Source: Apoderus coryli (taxonomy: Eukaryota; Arthropoda; Insecta; Coleoptera; Attelabidae). From it: a DNA stretch of 64,000 nucleotides. Of the stretch, positions 35,201 through 47,200 are shown in pieces. A model generated the notes under the pieces. That model saw only the letters and a list, made by a program, of their open reading frames with translations. It had not been told where the DNA came from and ran no database searches. The stretch covers positions 27,605,715 to 27,669,714 of the forward strand of contig OU452200.1 in NCBI GenBank assembly GCA_911728435.2, written 5' to 3'. Within the stretch, counting starts at the first letter, position 1. Every line of letters begins with the position of its first letter. Both the position numbers and the translations under genes were made by a program.

Positions 35201-38200
35201 GACAAAAATCGCGCATTAACAAAATATTGTGTTGTTCACTTGCCTTAATATTTTACTGCTTCAAAACCAAGCCCCGAAACGCCAATATATAGCAACGCCT
35301 GACGACAACATAACCTTTAATGTTAGTAATGCCAGAAGGAAGACAACGGGATACCACCTTCACTATTGTTTTCCCAAGAGAATCACATGAATACATTCTA
35401 TTCGAAATTTTCCGGAGGATTAAATAGTTCCTCAATCGCATCTCCGGGGGGAACGGTTTTGAATGTTTCAAATAACATCGACAGGGCAAACCTGAGCAGA
35501 AAAGAAAAAGAAATGACATACATATCCTAATTCACACCGCAAGAGATAGAGAGGAGATGGAAAATGTGATCGCAAACATCCATTAGTGGATAGCATCCGA
35601 AGAAGAAGAAGAATGCCGTATAGCACATCGCTAGAGAAATACCTTAAGAGTATTTGTTGTTTGGCGGGAGATTTAAAACCAACTGGATTTCTTATTATAT
35701 TTAAAAAACAACAAAGTGTTCATTTACTGGTGACTGTTCAAGCACTGGGGCATTCACCCTAATGTAAATACACAAGTACCTACCAGATTCATCAAGTTAA
35801 TTAAGTCAGTTCCAAATTTATATCCGCACGAGAATTAAATAGTAGGTACCATAGTCAATATTGTTTATCAATTTATAGTATTATAGATAAATATACATGT
35901 TATTCTTACCTAAAATAGGATGTCCTCTGGGTGTTGCTTGTCCACCCAAAGTTACAACATGTGAATGATCTGATGTTACCACAATTAAGGTTTCTGTAGG
36001 ATTTACTAGAGCCAACGCGGCGAGCAGAGCGGTTTCCATTGCTAATGTTTCATCCAAAGCACGAAAGGCGTTGTTGTAGTGATGTGCATGATCAATTCGA
36101 CCGCCTAGAAAAATAAAATATGTATGTAATATTGAACACTTTAGTTTAGAATCTCATAAATATGACGTCAAATAGTTCCATAGTTTCTCGAAACATGTAT
36201 GGTTATGAGTACTGATTGATTTCAACAATATATAACATTCATTTGTAGACTTTATTCATTTACGCCTTAAAATATAACTCCTCGCAAAATAATGGACTAT
36301 TTCAATAATTATATTTTATTTGTGAAGTTTTTTAAATTAATATGCAAATGTCCTATATATTTTCTTCATTTGTAACTTGTATATACCTATAGAAAACTGT
36401 AAATCAGTAATATCGAAGAAACATTCTACTTCCAGGTTTATTTTTGCGTTTAATTTTTTCTTTTAGTTTTATTTGGTATATGTATAAGTCTCACCTCAAT
36501 ATATTGTATGAGCGCCTTGGAGAAATATCGTTAATTGTCGTGAAATCCTAATTCGCTTTGTTTGTCAAGTAACAAGTACCGGAAAGACCCTGTAGCTACA
36601 ATGATATGACAAGGTTTCAACACGTTGAGATATAAATCTATAGGACCAAAGTATATTTCTTCAGAATCTCTAATAAGTCCAAATCTCAGAAAAATAAACA
36701 AACATAGATGTGGCATAACAAGAAAATAATCACAAAAATGTTTGTATTCTGCATAACCTTGTATATGTTTACCAATAAAATCAAACAAATGCGTGGCAAC
36801 CCCGCGAAGGCATTTGGATGGATTTGTTTATTATTTACGCTTCACCTTGACGTTTGGAGTGCTAGTAGTGCTACGTACAGTTTTATAATCCGAATTAAGT
36901 GATTTTTACGAGACTCTTCCACTTATATTTTTAGTGTGTAAAACTGGGTTTCCCTTAAATAATGGGGAAAAAAGTGCTTAGTTTGCATGTCGAATCATTT
37001 TCCGAGTGAGGCTACGTTTCATAAGTAAGTACAATGGCGTAGATTTTGGGATTTCGCACTAGGTTTCCCAGTGATCAAGCCGTTAGAAATGAGTGGTCTA
37101 CTCCTCTTGGTTTATGTTTTGAAACGACCACAAAAAAGTTTAATGTATGTTTACAACATTTCAACTAAAGAAATATTAGAAAATATTCAAAACAAACATT
37201 CAAATCGCACACTGCCTTTCCTGTTCGATATCTTCAGTAAGTTTATATTTTTGTCAATTAATAAATATTACGATTTATTGAAAATATTTTTTAACAGATT
37301 CCTCTCTGGATTAAGGTCTACAGCTGAGGTCGCGAAAATTATGACATTTACAACCATTTCTTCAGAAACTCGGTCTGCGTCCGAAGTTATAATGATTGAT
37401 ATACTACGGAGTTAAATATTTCAGTTTTGGTAAGCCTAGTAGGTACTAGTAAGATAAGAGAGAAGACATCTGAAGCATTGAAAATTTAAAAAGAAAAGTA
37501 TACTCATAATGCTGAAGTTACTTATTTAATAATAAATATTTTCGAAATATAGAAGGTGTTTCCCAGACATTTATTACATATTTAATAAATTATATTTGAA
37601 ATGCCACAGTTTCTGCGTATTTATTTATTATTGGAAATTGCAACCACTATTTCAAAATAATTATACCACGCCACTGATTTTTGTTTACAGCACTCCTTTT
37701 GTCATTAAAAAGGTAAATATTGACCTTTATGTTACGAAGACAAACATTGAAATTAGCTGATATTTCTATATACGTTATTTATTTTTCTGAGGTCCAAATA
37801 ATTATGGCTGTTGAATTCAACCCAGAAAGATTGTGGACATCGAAAAAACTGTCTCTTTGAAATATCGAAGGCGGATATCAATCAAATGCATCTAATTGTC
37901 TGAAAAGCTGAGATAATATATTATGTACGAATTGCTTGTTACATAAAGTAGCAAGACTTTAAGTTATGTTGAAAATTTGTTTCCACACTACCATGCTTTC
38001 ATCAGACGGGCCGTTTCGTTGATCCACAACTCATCAGTGGTGATTGGCAGGCAGTGTGACCCAAATTTTCAACATTTACGAAGAGCTTATACTAGCACGA
38101 GATATGACAGACAACAAGATGTTTTTGGCGACATCTAGTGTGAGCAGGCGATGTGCCCGGTGAAACAAAGTTCACTAACGATGGCTGGACAAGAAGTAAC

Positions 38201-41200
38201 AACTCCTAATTAATCCTATTGCCAACACTAGATGCGCCAGAATTCCCTAGCGGGAATCTTTATTTACGAATTACTTATTACATAATGCTTTCATCACACG
38301 GGCTGTTGCGTTGATCCACAACTAAACAGTAGTGATCGGCAGGCAGTGTGACCCAAATTCCCAACATTTACGAATAACTTATACTAGCACGAGAGTTGAA
38401 AGACAACAAGATGTTTCTGGCGACATATTATAGAGTGAGCAGGCAATATGCCCGGCCAAACACAGTGCACAAACTCCATTTTGTAACAAGCAATTCATTA
38501 AAATGATACATATTTGTCTAATAAAACTTTAATATTTACATAACAAACTGTCTTTTTTCAGCAATTTTCATAAGTGATGCATAAAGACACAGACATCTAA
38601 CATATGACACCAAGTTTAGCAGTATTGCTAAAATCTCTTCAACGGTCTTACGTAAAGAGAATATTGTTTCCTTCGGACTAAAACCTTTATTACAATGCAC
38701 GACAATCTCGCTCATGCGTGCATATCTAAGTATTACTTTTACATTACTCTAGTTTTTCTATGTAGTCACATGCTTGCAAAATTGTTATTAATGTTTCCTT
38801 TCGCCGATAAATGTAATAGGTATAAATTATTCGTTTTATACAAATCATACCTACTATTTGTGTCGGCAAAAGTGGAACATATTTGAAAAGTTAGTCTATA
38901 GAGCTGATTTATGGCCAAAGTTTCTATTGATCGAACTATATTATAACGAGAACTTCTAAATTGAAATTCATATGCTCTTCAACATTTGTCTGCTTATCTG
39001 TAACTGTTTGGGAAATGAGAACCAATAATTAATTAACTTTAGCAATAAAAACATTTGATGACAAAATCCGTTAATACTCGTATTAAACGTTTTCCATTAA
39101 AATGGGGTTCCTTTCAATTGAATCTGATTTTAGGTAAAACATATACAGATTAGCGGCAAAGTTTCAATTTGATTATAAAGAATTACCCGTTTGATGCTTC
39201 TGATTCGCATAGTAGTATAGGTTATAACGTAATGATATTGCACCAGTACTGAAAAGCAATATTTTTGTATTGCTTTTTGTATTATGAATTATGAAACGCG
39301 GTTTTAGCACTTTCAGTGTTTTCAGTAAGTTTCGGAACATAGCCATTATCGTATATTATTACACTGATTTGTAGAGTCAAACTCGTCCTCAGTAGAAGCG
39401 AAATGGACACGGTACTGTAGTTTCAAAATAAGTCAAAAATACTAGTATATGATTAAAAACTAAAAAATGTAACAAGATGTTTTTGGCGACATCTAGTGTG
39501 GGCAGGCAATATGCTATGAACAACTATAGAGTTTTGTTGTTATAGCAATTATATCCTATAATACTTCCTTGATTTAAATTTGTGTGGATAAACGAGTAAT
39601 TACTTTTGCTAAAACAGCACAACAAGCTTATCACAACACAACTCATTTTAAATTCCCACACGAGCTATACATTTTTCTGGTAAAATTTAAACTCCAATTC
39701 ATATATAAATCTACTAACCTTCCACCACCAGTAGAAATCCTTTGGGATTTTTTAGCAATATAGAGAGCGCTGATCGTGTCATGTCAGCCAAAGAGGGATC
39801 CCCTCCGGGTCCTGGATCGCGGTCAGCCTCAAAATCCATATGGGAGTAGGAAAATAAACCTGCCAACAAATAAATATATTACTTTAAAATCAGAATTATA
39901 TACGTACCTACATTTTATTTTGATTTGTTGTTAGTCATAACATCAAAGTCGAATTTTATATTTACTATATTACTTGACATTATACAGACGAAGACAATAA
40001 TTATTATACGGAAGAGTCAAAATGGTTACAGAAATAATTTAATTTTTGATACTTCTGAACTTGAAAAAATAACAATTGAGATAATTCAGTTTGACACAAA
40101 ATCGTGTCCCGTATTGAATGCAACATAGACAATTTTGTAACATGTTTGTTGTTTAATAGTTATTTATGTAATGAGTGGGATAATATGGACATTATTAACG
40201 CACGCATGTGAAGTTTGCACGACGAGGCCGTGGGCCGAGTCGTGTATTCACAAAAGTGCTTTAATAATTCCTATCACACGTGTTGCATACAAAATTTTAT
40301 CTACATCTGTTTATTATTAGCATTAAACAGTATAATAAAAAATTTTATAAAAAAATATTTCAATTCAACGTATTGTTAATAATATTGGCTGAAAACATAA
40401 GGTGGTGACCATATTTTGTGACCATAGTAACAAAGACAAACAAAGCTGTTTAAGTAAAATAAATTAATGATAAATAAAATTACAGTGTAATGTTGTTAAA
40501 TTAAAGATGTTACAATAGTATTTTCCTCATATAAATGACAAAATCTTAATATTTAAGTTTTTTTATATAAAAAATATTTTTCACAAATGGTGAGTCCATT
40601 ATCAATAATAAGTGATAACACCTATGACATTTTATTATTGTATTCCAGATTCAAACAAATTTAATTATGTACTACATTCCCCCGTTTTTAATGACCACTG
40701 ATGATGAGAGCTGTGTCTCTCGAAACATGTCTGGTCGCTGACGAAAGATTATAAATAAATAAAGAATTGTTTGTGGAGCAGACGAATTTTATTTATCATT
40801 ACATGATAAACTCCACGTATAATGGAATATTTCTATAACATAAAATAAATTAGTTCTGTTAACAAATTGTCAAAGTTGAATGAAGAAACATCTATAAAAA
40901 TGAGTTCAAGCGAAGACAATCTCCCATCGGTCATTGAAAATGTAGTTTCAACTGTTAAATATTGTACCACAGAAATCACAAGAAAAACACCTGTTGGCTT
41001 TTGATTGTTATAAGAAATGGTGTAGAGAAAAGAAGGTTGGATACATCGGTAGTGAAAAAGCACTATTAGTATATTTTAACGAGGTGAGCAAGATACAGAA
41101 GCCTTCATACCTTTGATGTTACCATTCCATGGTAATAACAGAATATTAACTTAAGTAAAATGTCGACATTAAGAAATATGTACATTTGATAGCATTCCTA

Positions 41201-44200
41201 AAACGAAAATCAGAAGGGCACAAACCTAAAACGTCAACGGTATTTACAAAGGAGGAAATAACCAGATTTTTAAGAAATGCTGCCTATGAGAGATATTTGT
41301 GCCTGGAGGGAGGTAAGACTCTTGTGTAGGTTATAAAAAGGTGTGTGTGCTATATTGATATTTGATCTGGCTAGCGCATGTCGGCGGCAAGAGCTAACAA
41401 AAACGTTAGTTGTAGATATTATGAAGACCAAGGAATATGCCATCAAATTACTATATAATATCAAAATAAAAGTGTCTCGAGAATTTTTTATAACATCGGG
41501 AAATATTGATGGCGTGAATCTAGTTGCAGTCAGAAATTACGTGGAACTGAGACCTAAAACTATCGAACAGAAGCTATTTTTTGTTGGAGGCAGGGCTGGC
41601 AAATGCACAAAACAAATGTCAGCATCTAGCATTAATATATATAATTCTAAAGAGTGCACTGTAAATATATATAATAAATAAGTTAAGTATGTACCCTAAA
41701 TTACATATTATGTTATAAAATAAGTAGTTAATTCTGGTTAAATTTTTCCTTCATTATCATTATCGCACTAGTGCGATAATATACGTCATTATGACATTCG
41801 AAATAGTGTCAAATCGTACCTATTACATGACAGTTGTTGTAGATAAAAATATTAGATTTTTGTGGAGAATTTTACACATAGATAAAGATTTTTTGATAAA
41901 TTTAACGGGCCATCATGTAAAATAAACTATGGTTGCTTATAATAGCTTCGTTCGCGGCCACCATTCTGAATTGGTTGTAGTTCTCTACGCTTGCGCAGTT
42001 TCGATTTCGGCGTTCGCGGTGAAAAAATTATCGGATTACTAGTAATAGAATCAAACAGTTTGGCGTTCGCGGTGAAAAAAGAATCAGTTCATTACCGGTT
42101 CTGAATCGATTTTTCAGTTCTACGGACTGAGGAAGAACTGTTGGTTCTGACATGCGCAGTCTAGCTAACCAACACTTATACACTGGTTATATTTATTTAT
42201 TTTTTATATGTTTTATCCTTGTAGGTATATCCGAGCATTGTCTTTATAAAGACACAGTGTCAGTGACTACAAAGAAGAAGACATCCAAGAAAGAGTAGAA
42301 TAGGGGTTGAAGGATTTTATTTTTTCAGGTAGATAGATCTGAGTAGTATAAATTAAAGCAGAAATTTTTTGTGTCTGTTATTATTGAGGTTTTACTTTTT
42401 ATTTCTTATGAAGTATTTAGTGACCGTGACGTCCTAAAAAAATTGAAAACAACAAAAATAAAATAAGTTTTCAATTAAACAACGTTTCTTGTTTCCATTA
42501 CATTATTAAAATGTTATTAAAAATTAGAATGTGGTTGTGTTTGTGTTTTCTGTCATTATTTAAATGTTCACGATATTCTTCTTCACTAAATTGCGGGACA
42601 GTATCTTCATAATAGGGATAATATTTGAATGAACTGGACTGAACAGTGATTAAAGATTGAACACGTCAACATAAAAATCGAAAATATAACTAAAATTTCT
42701 TCAACTTTCTAACTTTTATTCACAACTGTTGCACGACAACAACAGAACATACAACGTAAAATTAAAATACTCCGGCATCCAGCTATGCGATTTTGGTTCT
42801 ATTTTGCGTTCGCGGTGATTGCAGTTATGAACGCATTTCGAACCGCGCCTGCTCTTTAAAACCAGTTCTGTGACGTCACGATTCAGTTCAGAATCAATTC
42901 AGAATCGTGGCCGCGAACGAAGCTAATATGGAGCTAATTTTATATTACATGGTGAAGTAAATCCCCAAATTTTAGTCATCACAAAATACATACATCATTC
43001 CAGTAGGTAGCGGCGCCGATGGACACGAGTGAGCGCTTTTAATTCTGAAAATAGGGGTAAGGGTCGGAAATAAAAAAAATCGGTTGTGTCGCCCCAAAAC
43101 TTTCCCAACAAGATATAATATAATTAAAAATATATGACCTGGGTAACGAAACAGAATTTTAATAATAATCATAATAATTGTATCATTTGCATTATTTCCA
43201 ATAAAATAACGTAACAAACTAACTACTTTATTCAAAAATCGGAAGAAAAAAAAAGTTATGCCAGAGCTGGGATTCGAACCCGTAAACTACGCGCATAAAG
43301 AAAAGCCTCTACCCACGACGCCACACCAACTTTAAAAATATTGTATTTGTAATATACATACAGTATGTCCACAGATGCGGTTAACAAGAGGAGACATGGA
43401 CTAAAAATTCAAAGATACGAAAACAAGTTATTCTTGATAAAAATATTTTACTTGTCGAAAAAGTAACAACTACTATGAAAAAACTGATTTTTAATTAACA
43501 GGGCGTCTCAAAAAGGCATAAACATAAAATTAAACAAGAGCAAACAGTCCTTTTTTGGTCTCTTATCGAAAAATGATTAATAAAAAAATGCTCCAAATTT
43601 AAGCCTAACCCTGATACCAGAAGAATATTTGAATTTATGAAAATATTTGTTTTTAATTAGGTACCATATTGTTTTTGTAATAGTTGTCAGCGTCAAAAGA
43701 AAGTTGTCCTGTCAGTGGTAAAAGTATTCCCCAAAATGCTGACCGTTGAACAAAGAGTTTTTATAGTGCAATGCTACGGAAGTAGTCACCGCTCTTATCG
43801 CTATGTAGTGGAGGAATTCCATCGCAAATTTTCTGGCGTGTCTACGCGTGTCTACGTCTACGAAACGTCTGTTTCGAAAGTTGGTGAAAAATTTGAAAGA
43901 ACAGGAGCAGTTTTCGATATTAAAAAAAAAAACAATATAATGAGGACAATGCCAGTACAGTTTTGATATTAAAATCAGTAAATGAAAATCCATTGCTTTC
44001 ACAAAGAAACAGGGCCAAGAATTTAAAGGTGATGGCAAAATCTATCATTCAAAAAGATTTAAAACTAAATTAGATTTATACTAGTCTCATTTCAACCGAA
44101 TGTGGATCCTGGGGATGAAGAAAAAGGCTAGATTTTTGTTTGTGGTTGGAAATAAGATTTTAAACGGCAATAGAAATTTTCACAAGCTTATATTTTCTGA

Positions 44201-47200
44201 TTAATCAACATTTTCAACCAACGGAACTGTAGCTTCTCAACATGTCAGATACTGGATTAAAGAGAATCCAGAATTTAGAATTCTCGCAAGACGTCAGTAC
44301 TGCAGAAAAGTCAATGTGTGGTGTGCTATTTCATATTACGGTATCATTGGGTCTTATTTTTTCGAAGGTACTTTTAACAGAGCAAGCTATTACTACTAAA
44401 CACATTATTTTGCGATCATCTCGAAGAGCTGCCCCTGGACTATCGCAACGCAATGTATTTTCAAGACGATGGGTGCCCTGCCATTGCGCTGGAGAGGTCA
44501 GAGAGAATGGCGGAACCAGAAATTCAGTGTCAGATGGATAGGAAGAAATGGACCAGTTTTATGGCCTCCAAGAAGTCCCGATCTGACATTAGCCGATTGT
44601 TTCCTTTGGGGCCGTCTAAAGCCACCACTGGATACCAATTAAAATTAAGAATTAGGCGAGCCGTGGAATCGTTGACAATCCAATAAATTCGAGCCAGTTT
44701 TGATCACACTAGGAAGCGGTTGGAAAAGTGTGTTGTTGTTATTGGAGTTTTTGAACTATGATTATGATTGCGTTATGTTTATTTATGATTATTAATTTTC
44801 ATTTCAAGTTTCATTTTAATTTGTTTAATTTTATGTTTATGCCTTTTTGAGACGCCCTGTTTAATAAAAAATATTTTTGTTCATATTTAGTTCTTATTTT
44901 TTTGACAATCAAAATGTTTTCGTGTCTTTCAGTTTTTGGTTTGTCCTCATGTTAACCGCATCCGTGGACATACTGTATATACGTTCCAACTACCTAACTG
45001 AAAACTGAAAATTTAAACGCCATTTTCTCGAGAATTATGAAGCAAATATCAAAAGTGACCTATTGCTGTAAAGCTGATAAAAAAAATGCTTTAAAACGAT
45101 GTATCACTCGACCCCTACTGCTATATAAAAATTTAGTGGTTGTGTCCACCTCTATATCACAGGGATTTAGCGATGTCAACCAAAATCTAATGCCTTCATT
45201 CTAGGAGTGCCCCGAACCCATACACCAAAATTTCGCTCAATTGGTTAAAGCGTTTGGGCGCTATCGTGGAAGAATACATACAAACACACATACATACATA
45301 CAGACTTCCATCTGGAAATGGTCTCAGGGAACTTCAAAATGGTTATATGGTCGTTATCTCAAATTTTTTCGCGCGTTCACAATACTTTCCGTGTGCGGGA
45401 AAGTAATACAGCCTGTACCTCTAGTAAACTTCTCAGATCTATCAATTACTGTTTTTATACCTTAATAAAAAAATATTGCACCTTGTCGAAACTGCTTCCT
45501 TCACTTCTTCATCGCTGATAAATGCCTTCCCATGGAGTTCTTTTTTTCAATTTTGGAAACTGTGGATTTCGCGCGTTCGTAATACTTTCCATATGGACAG
45601 TAAAGTGGAAAAGGTTTACGAACGTAATCAAGGATATTGAGAAATGCATTAAAAGCTATTTACTCAATTAGAGTTGGAACTCCAATAAATGAAGTTTATT
45701 TTTATTAACTAACTTTGCATGCTACTTGGCTTTATAAAATAATGACTAACTTGTGGAGGTTATTATGGCATGTCCTATATTGATTAAATTTCAATAATAT
45801 TGAAAATGGGTTAATAATATTATGTGGTATTTTTCAAAAATTGAAGTTAATGGATTCAGTTGTTTAATACCGTGATTAGACATTTTTTTTTTTTAAATTT
45901 AATTATTGAAAAGTTGTAAAATAGATATTAGATCGGCAGATTTACAAAAATATATGAATATTATTTATGTTAATTGAGCATAACATGGTTAAGCAACAAG
46001 ATTAATATTAACAGCGCGGGATGTCGCTAGTATACGATCTACGTAAATGTTGGAATTTTGAGTCACATTGCCAGTGACCACCACTGATGAGTTGTGGTTC
46101 AACGAAACGTGTCGTCTGGTGAAAGCATAACTTAAAGTCTTGTTACATTATGTACCACGTAATTTGTAAACATTATTATTGTTTCATTACTTATTTAAAT
46201 TTAATTTTACTTCCGGAAAGAAAAACATTAAAACTAATTACACTACTACAGTGAATGATTCTTTTAAAGTGTAATAAACGTCCTATTTATATTTTGCTTT
46301 GACAATTTACTTTTAGTTCGCTGATTACTTTGAAACTCTTAGACGCTGCTCTGCATTTTGTAAAATGTTTTCCACAAAACGTAATGATAATAAATGCATG
46401 CAATTTTATACACTTTAATAGCAACAGAGAATATTTTTTCACTTCAAAGAAGTTATTTTGTTATTTTCATTTCATTTCGTTTACCTATAAAATGTTTCGC
46501 AAAAATGTAATAATGCTTACAATAGGTATTTATATATAGGTATTTATATATTTCTGCAGGTCATCTTAGGTTTACAAAGACTTAATCATTATCCATAATC
46601 CAGATGCAGTATTTGTCGCTAAGAGTTTTGCATAAGTTTGAAATAATTATTCAAATCATGTACCTATAGTTTGGAAAACTGTAAATTAAGGGTGTGTTAA
46701 TAATAATTGGCAAATTTGGTAACCCCAGTAGTAAACATCTAATCGGTTATGAATAACATGCATAAAGGGTCTCTGAGAGTTGTACTAGTTTATCAATTTC
46801 CATAATTTAATTTGACTCACAGTCTGTTTAAGTGATATAGGGTGATATACTTATATTTATATCATGATATTTTACTTTTAACCCATAAAATGAATTGCTT
46901 TCCTCTATGTTCCTATAAAAATCCCGTTGTCTGTGAAAAAATTATTTTGAGTAAAGCTCTAGCAACGAAATCTAGCCTTTTCTTTAGTGAATATATTACT
47001 AACTCCATGTTGTTCTGAAGTTCGTCGGGAGGCGTATGCAGAGTAAATACTAAATCTATTTTAATAGAATTAAGAAGTCAATGGGCTCCACGTGACCGTA
47101 AAATGCGACAAATATTTGAAGGTCATAGCAAAACCTGTTCACATATAAAAAAAGTAAATTTGCCATATTATTTCAACTGCCCTGTACATAGTTGGTTATT

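Larger units (their letters stand above)
37920..38495 (-). repeat. Tandem hammerhead repeat (retrozyme-like), family B
   Basis: Two head-to-tail units. Equivalent hammerhead positions (38004 and 38296) are 292 bases apart. Each unit has the hammerhead, GTGATTGGCAGGCAGTGTGACC or similar, ACTAGCACGAGA, ACAACAAGATGTTT, GGCGACATCTAGTGTGAGCA, and in the first unit CTAGCGGGAATCTTTATTTA. The second unit lacks ~60 bases before its ribozyme and its ribozyme has decayed. Related pieces are at 31795, 39470, 46020 and 60114. Short tandem units each carrying a type I hammerhead are the hallmark of retrozymes, non-autonomous retroelements moved as small circular RNAs. Confidence 0.72.
43073..45405 (+). repeat. 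Composite repeat copy 3, split by a transposon
   Basis: The left part 43073-43358 holds the tail (ATCGGTTGTGTCGCCCCAAA...) and tRNA-like module in antisense. The right part 44978-45405 is repeat R (CCAACTACCTAACTG, TCTCGAGAATTA, GTGTCCACC, CTCAATTGGTTAAAGC, ACACACATACATACATACAG, GCGCGTTCACAATACTTTCC). The transposon at 43361-44975 sits in the linker. Removing it restores the same arrangement as copy 2. Confidence 0.8.

Noticed and set aside
37071..37415. 114-residue open frame as a gene
   Set aside because: No recognisable domain; lies in a phosphatase intron on the opposite strand.
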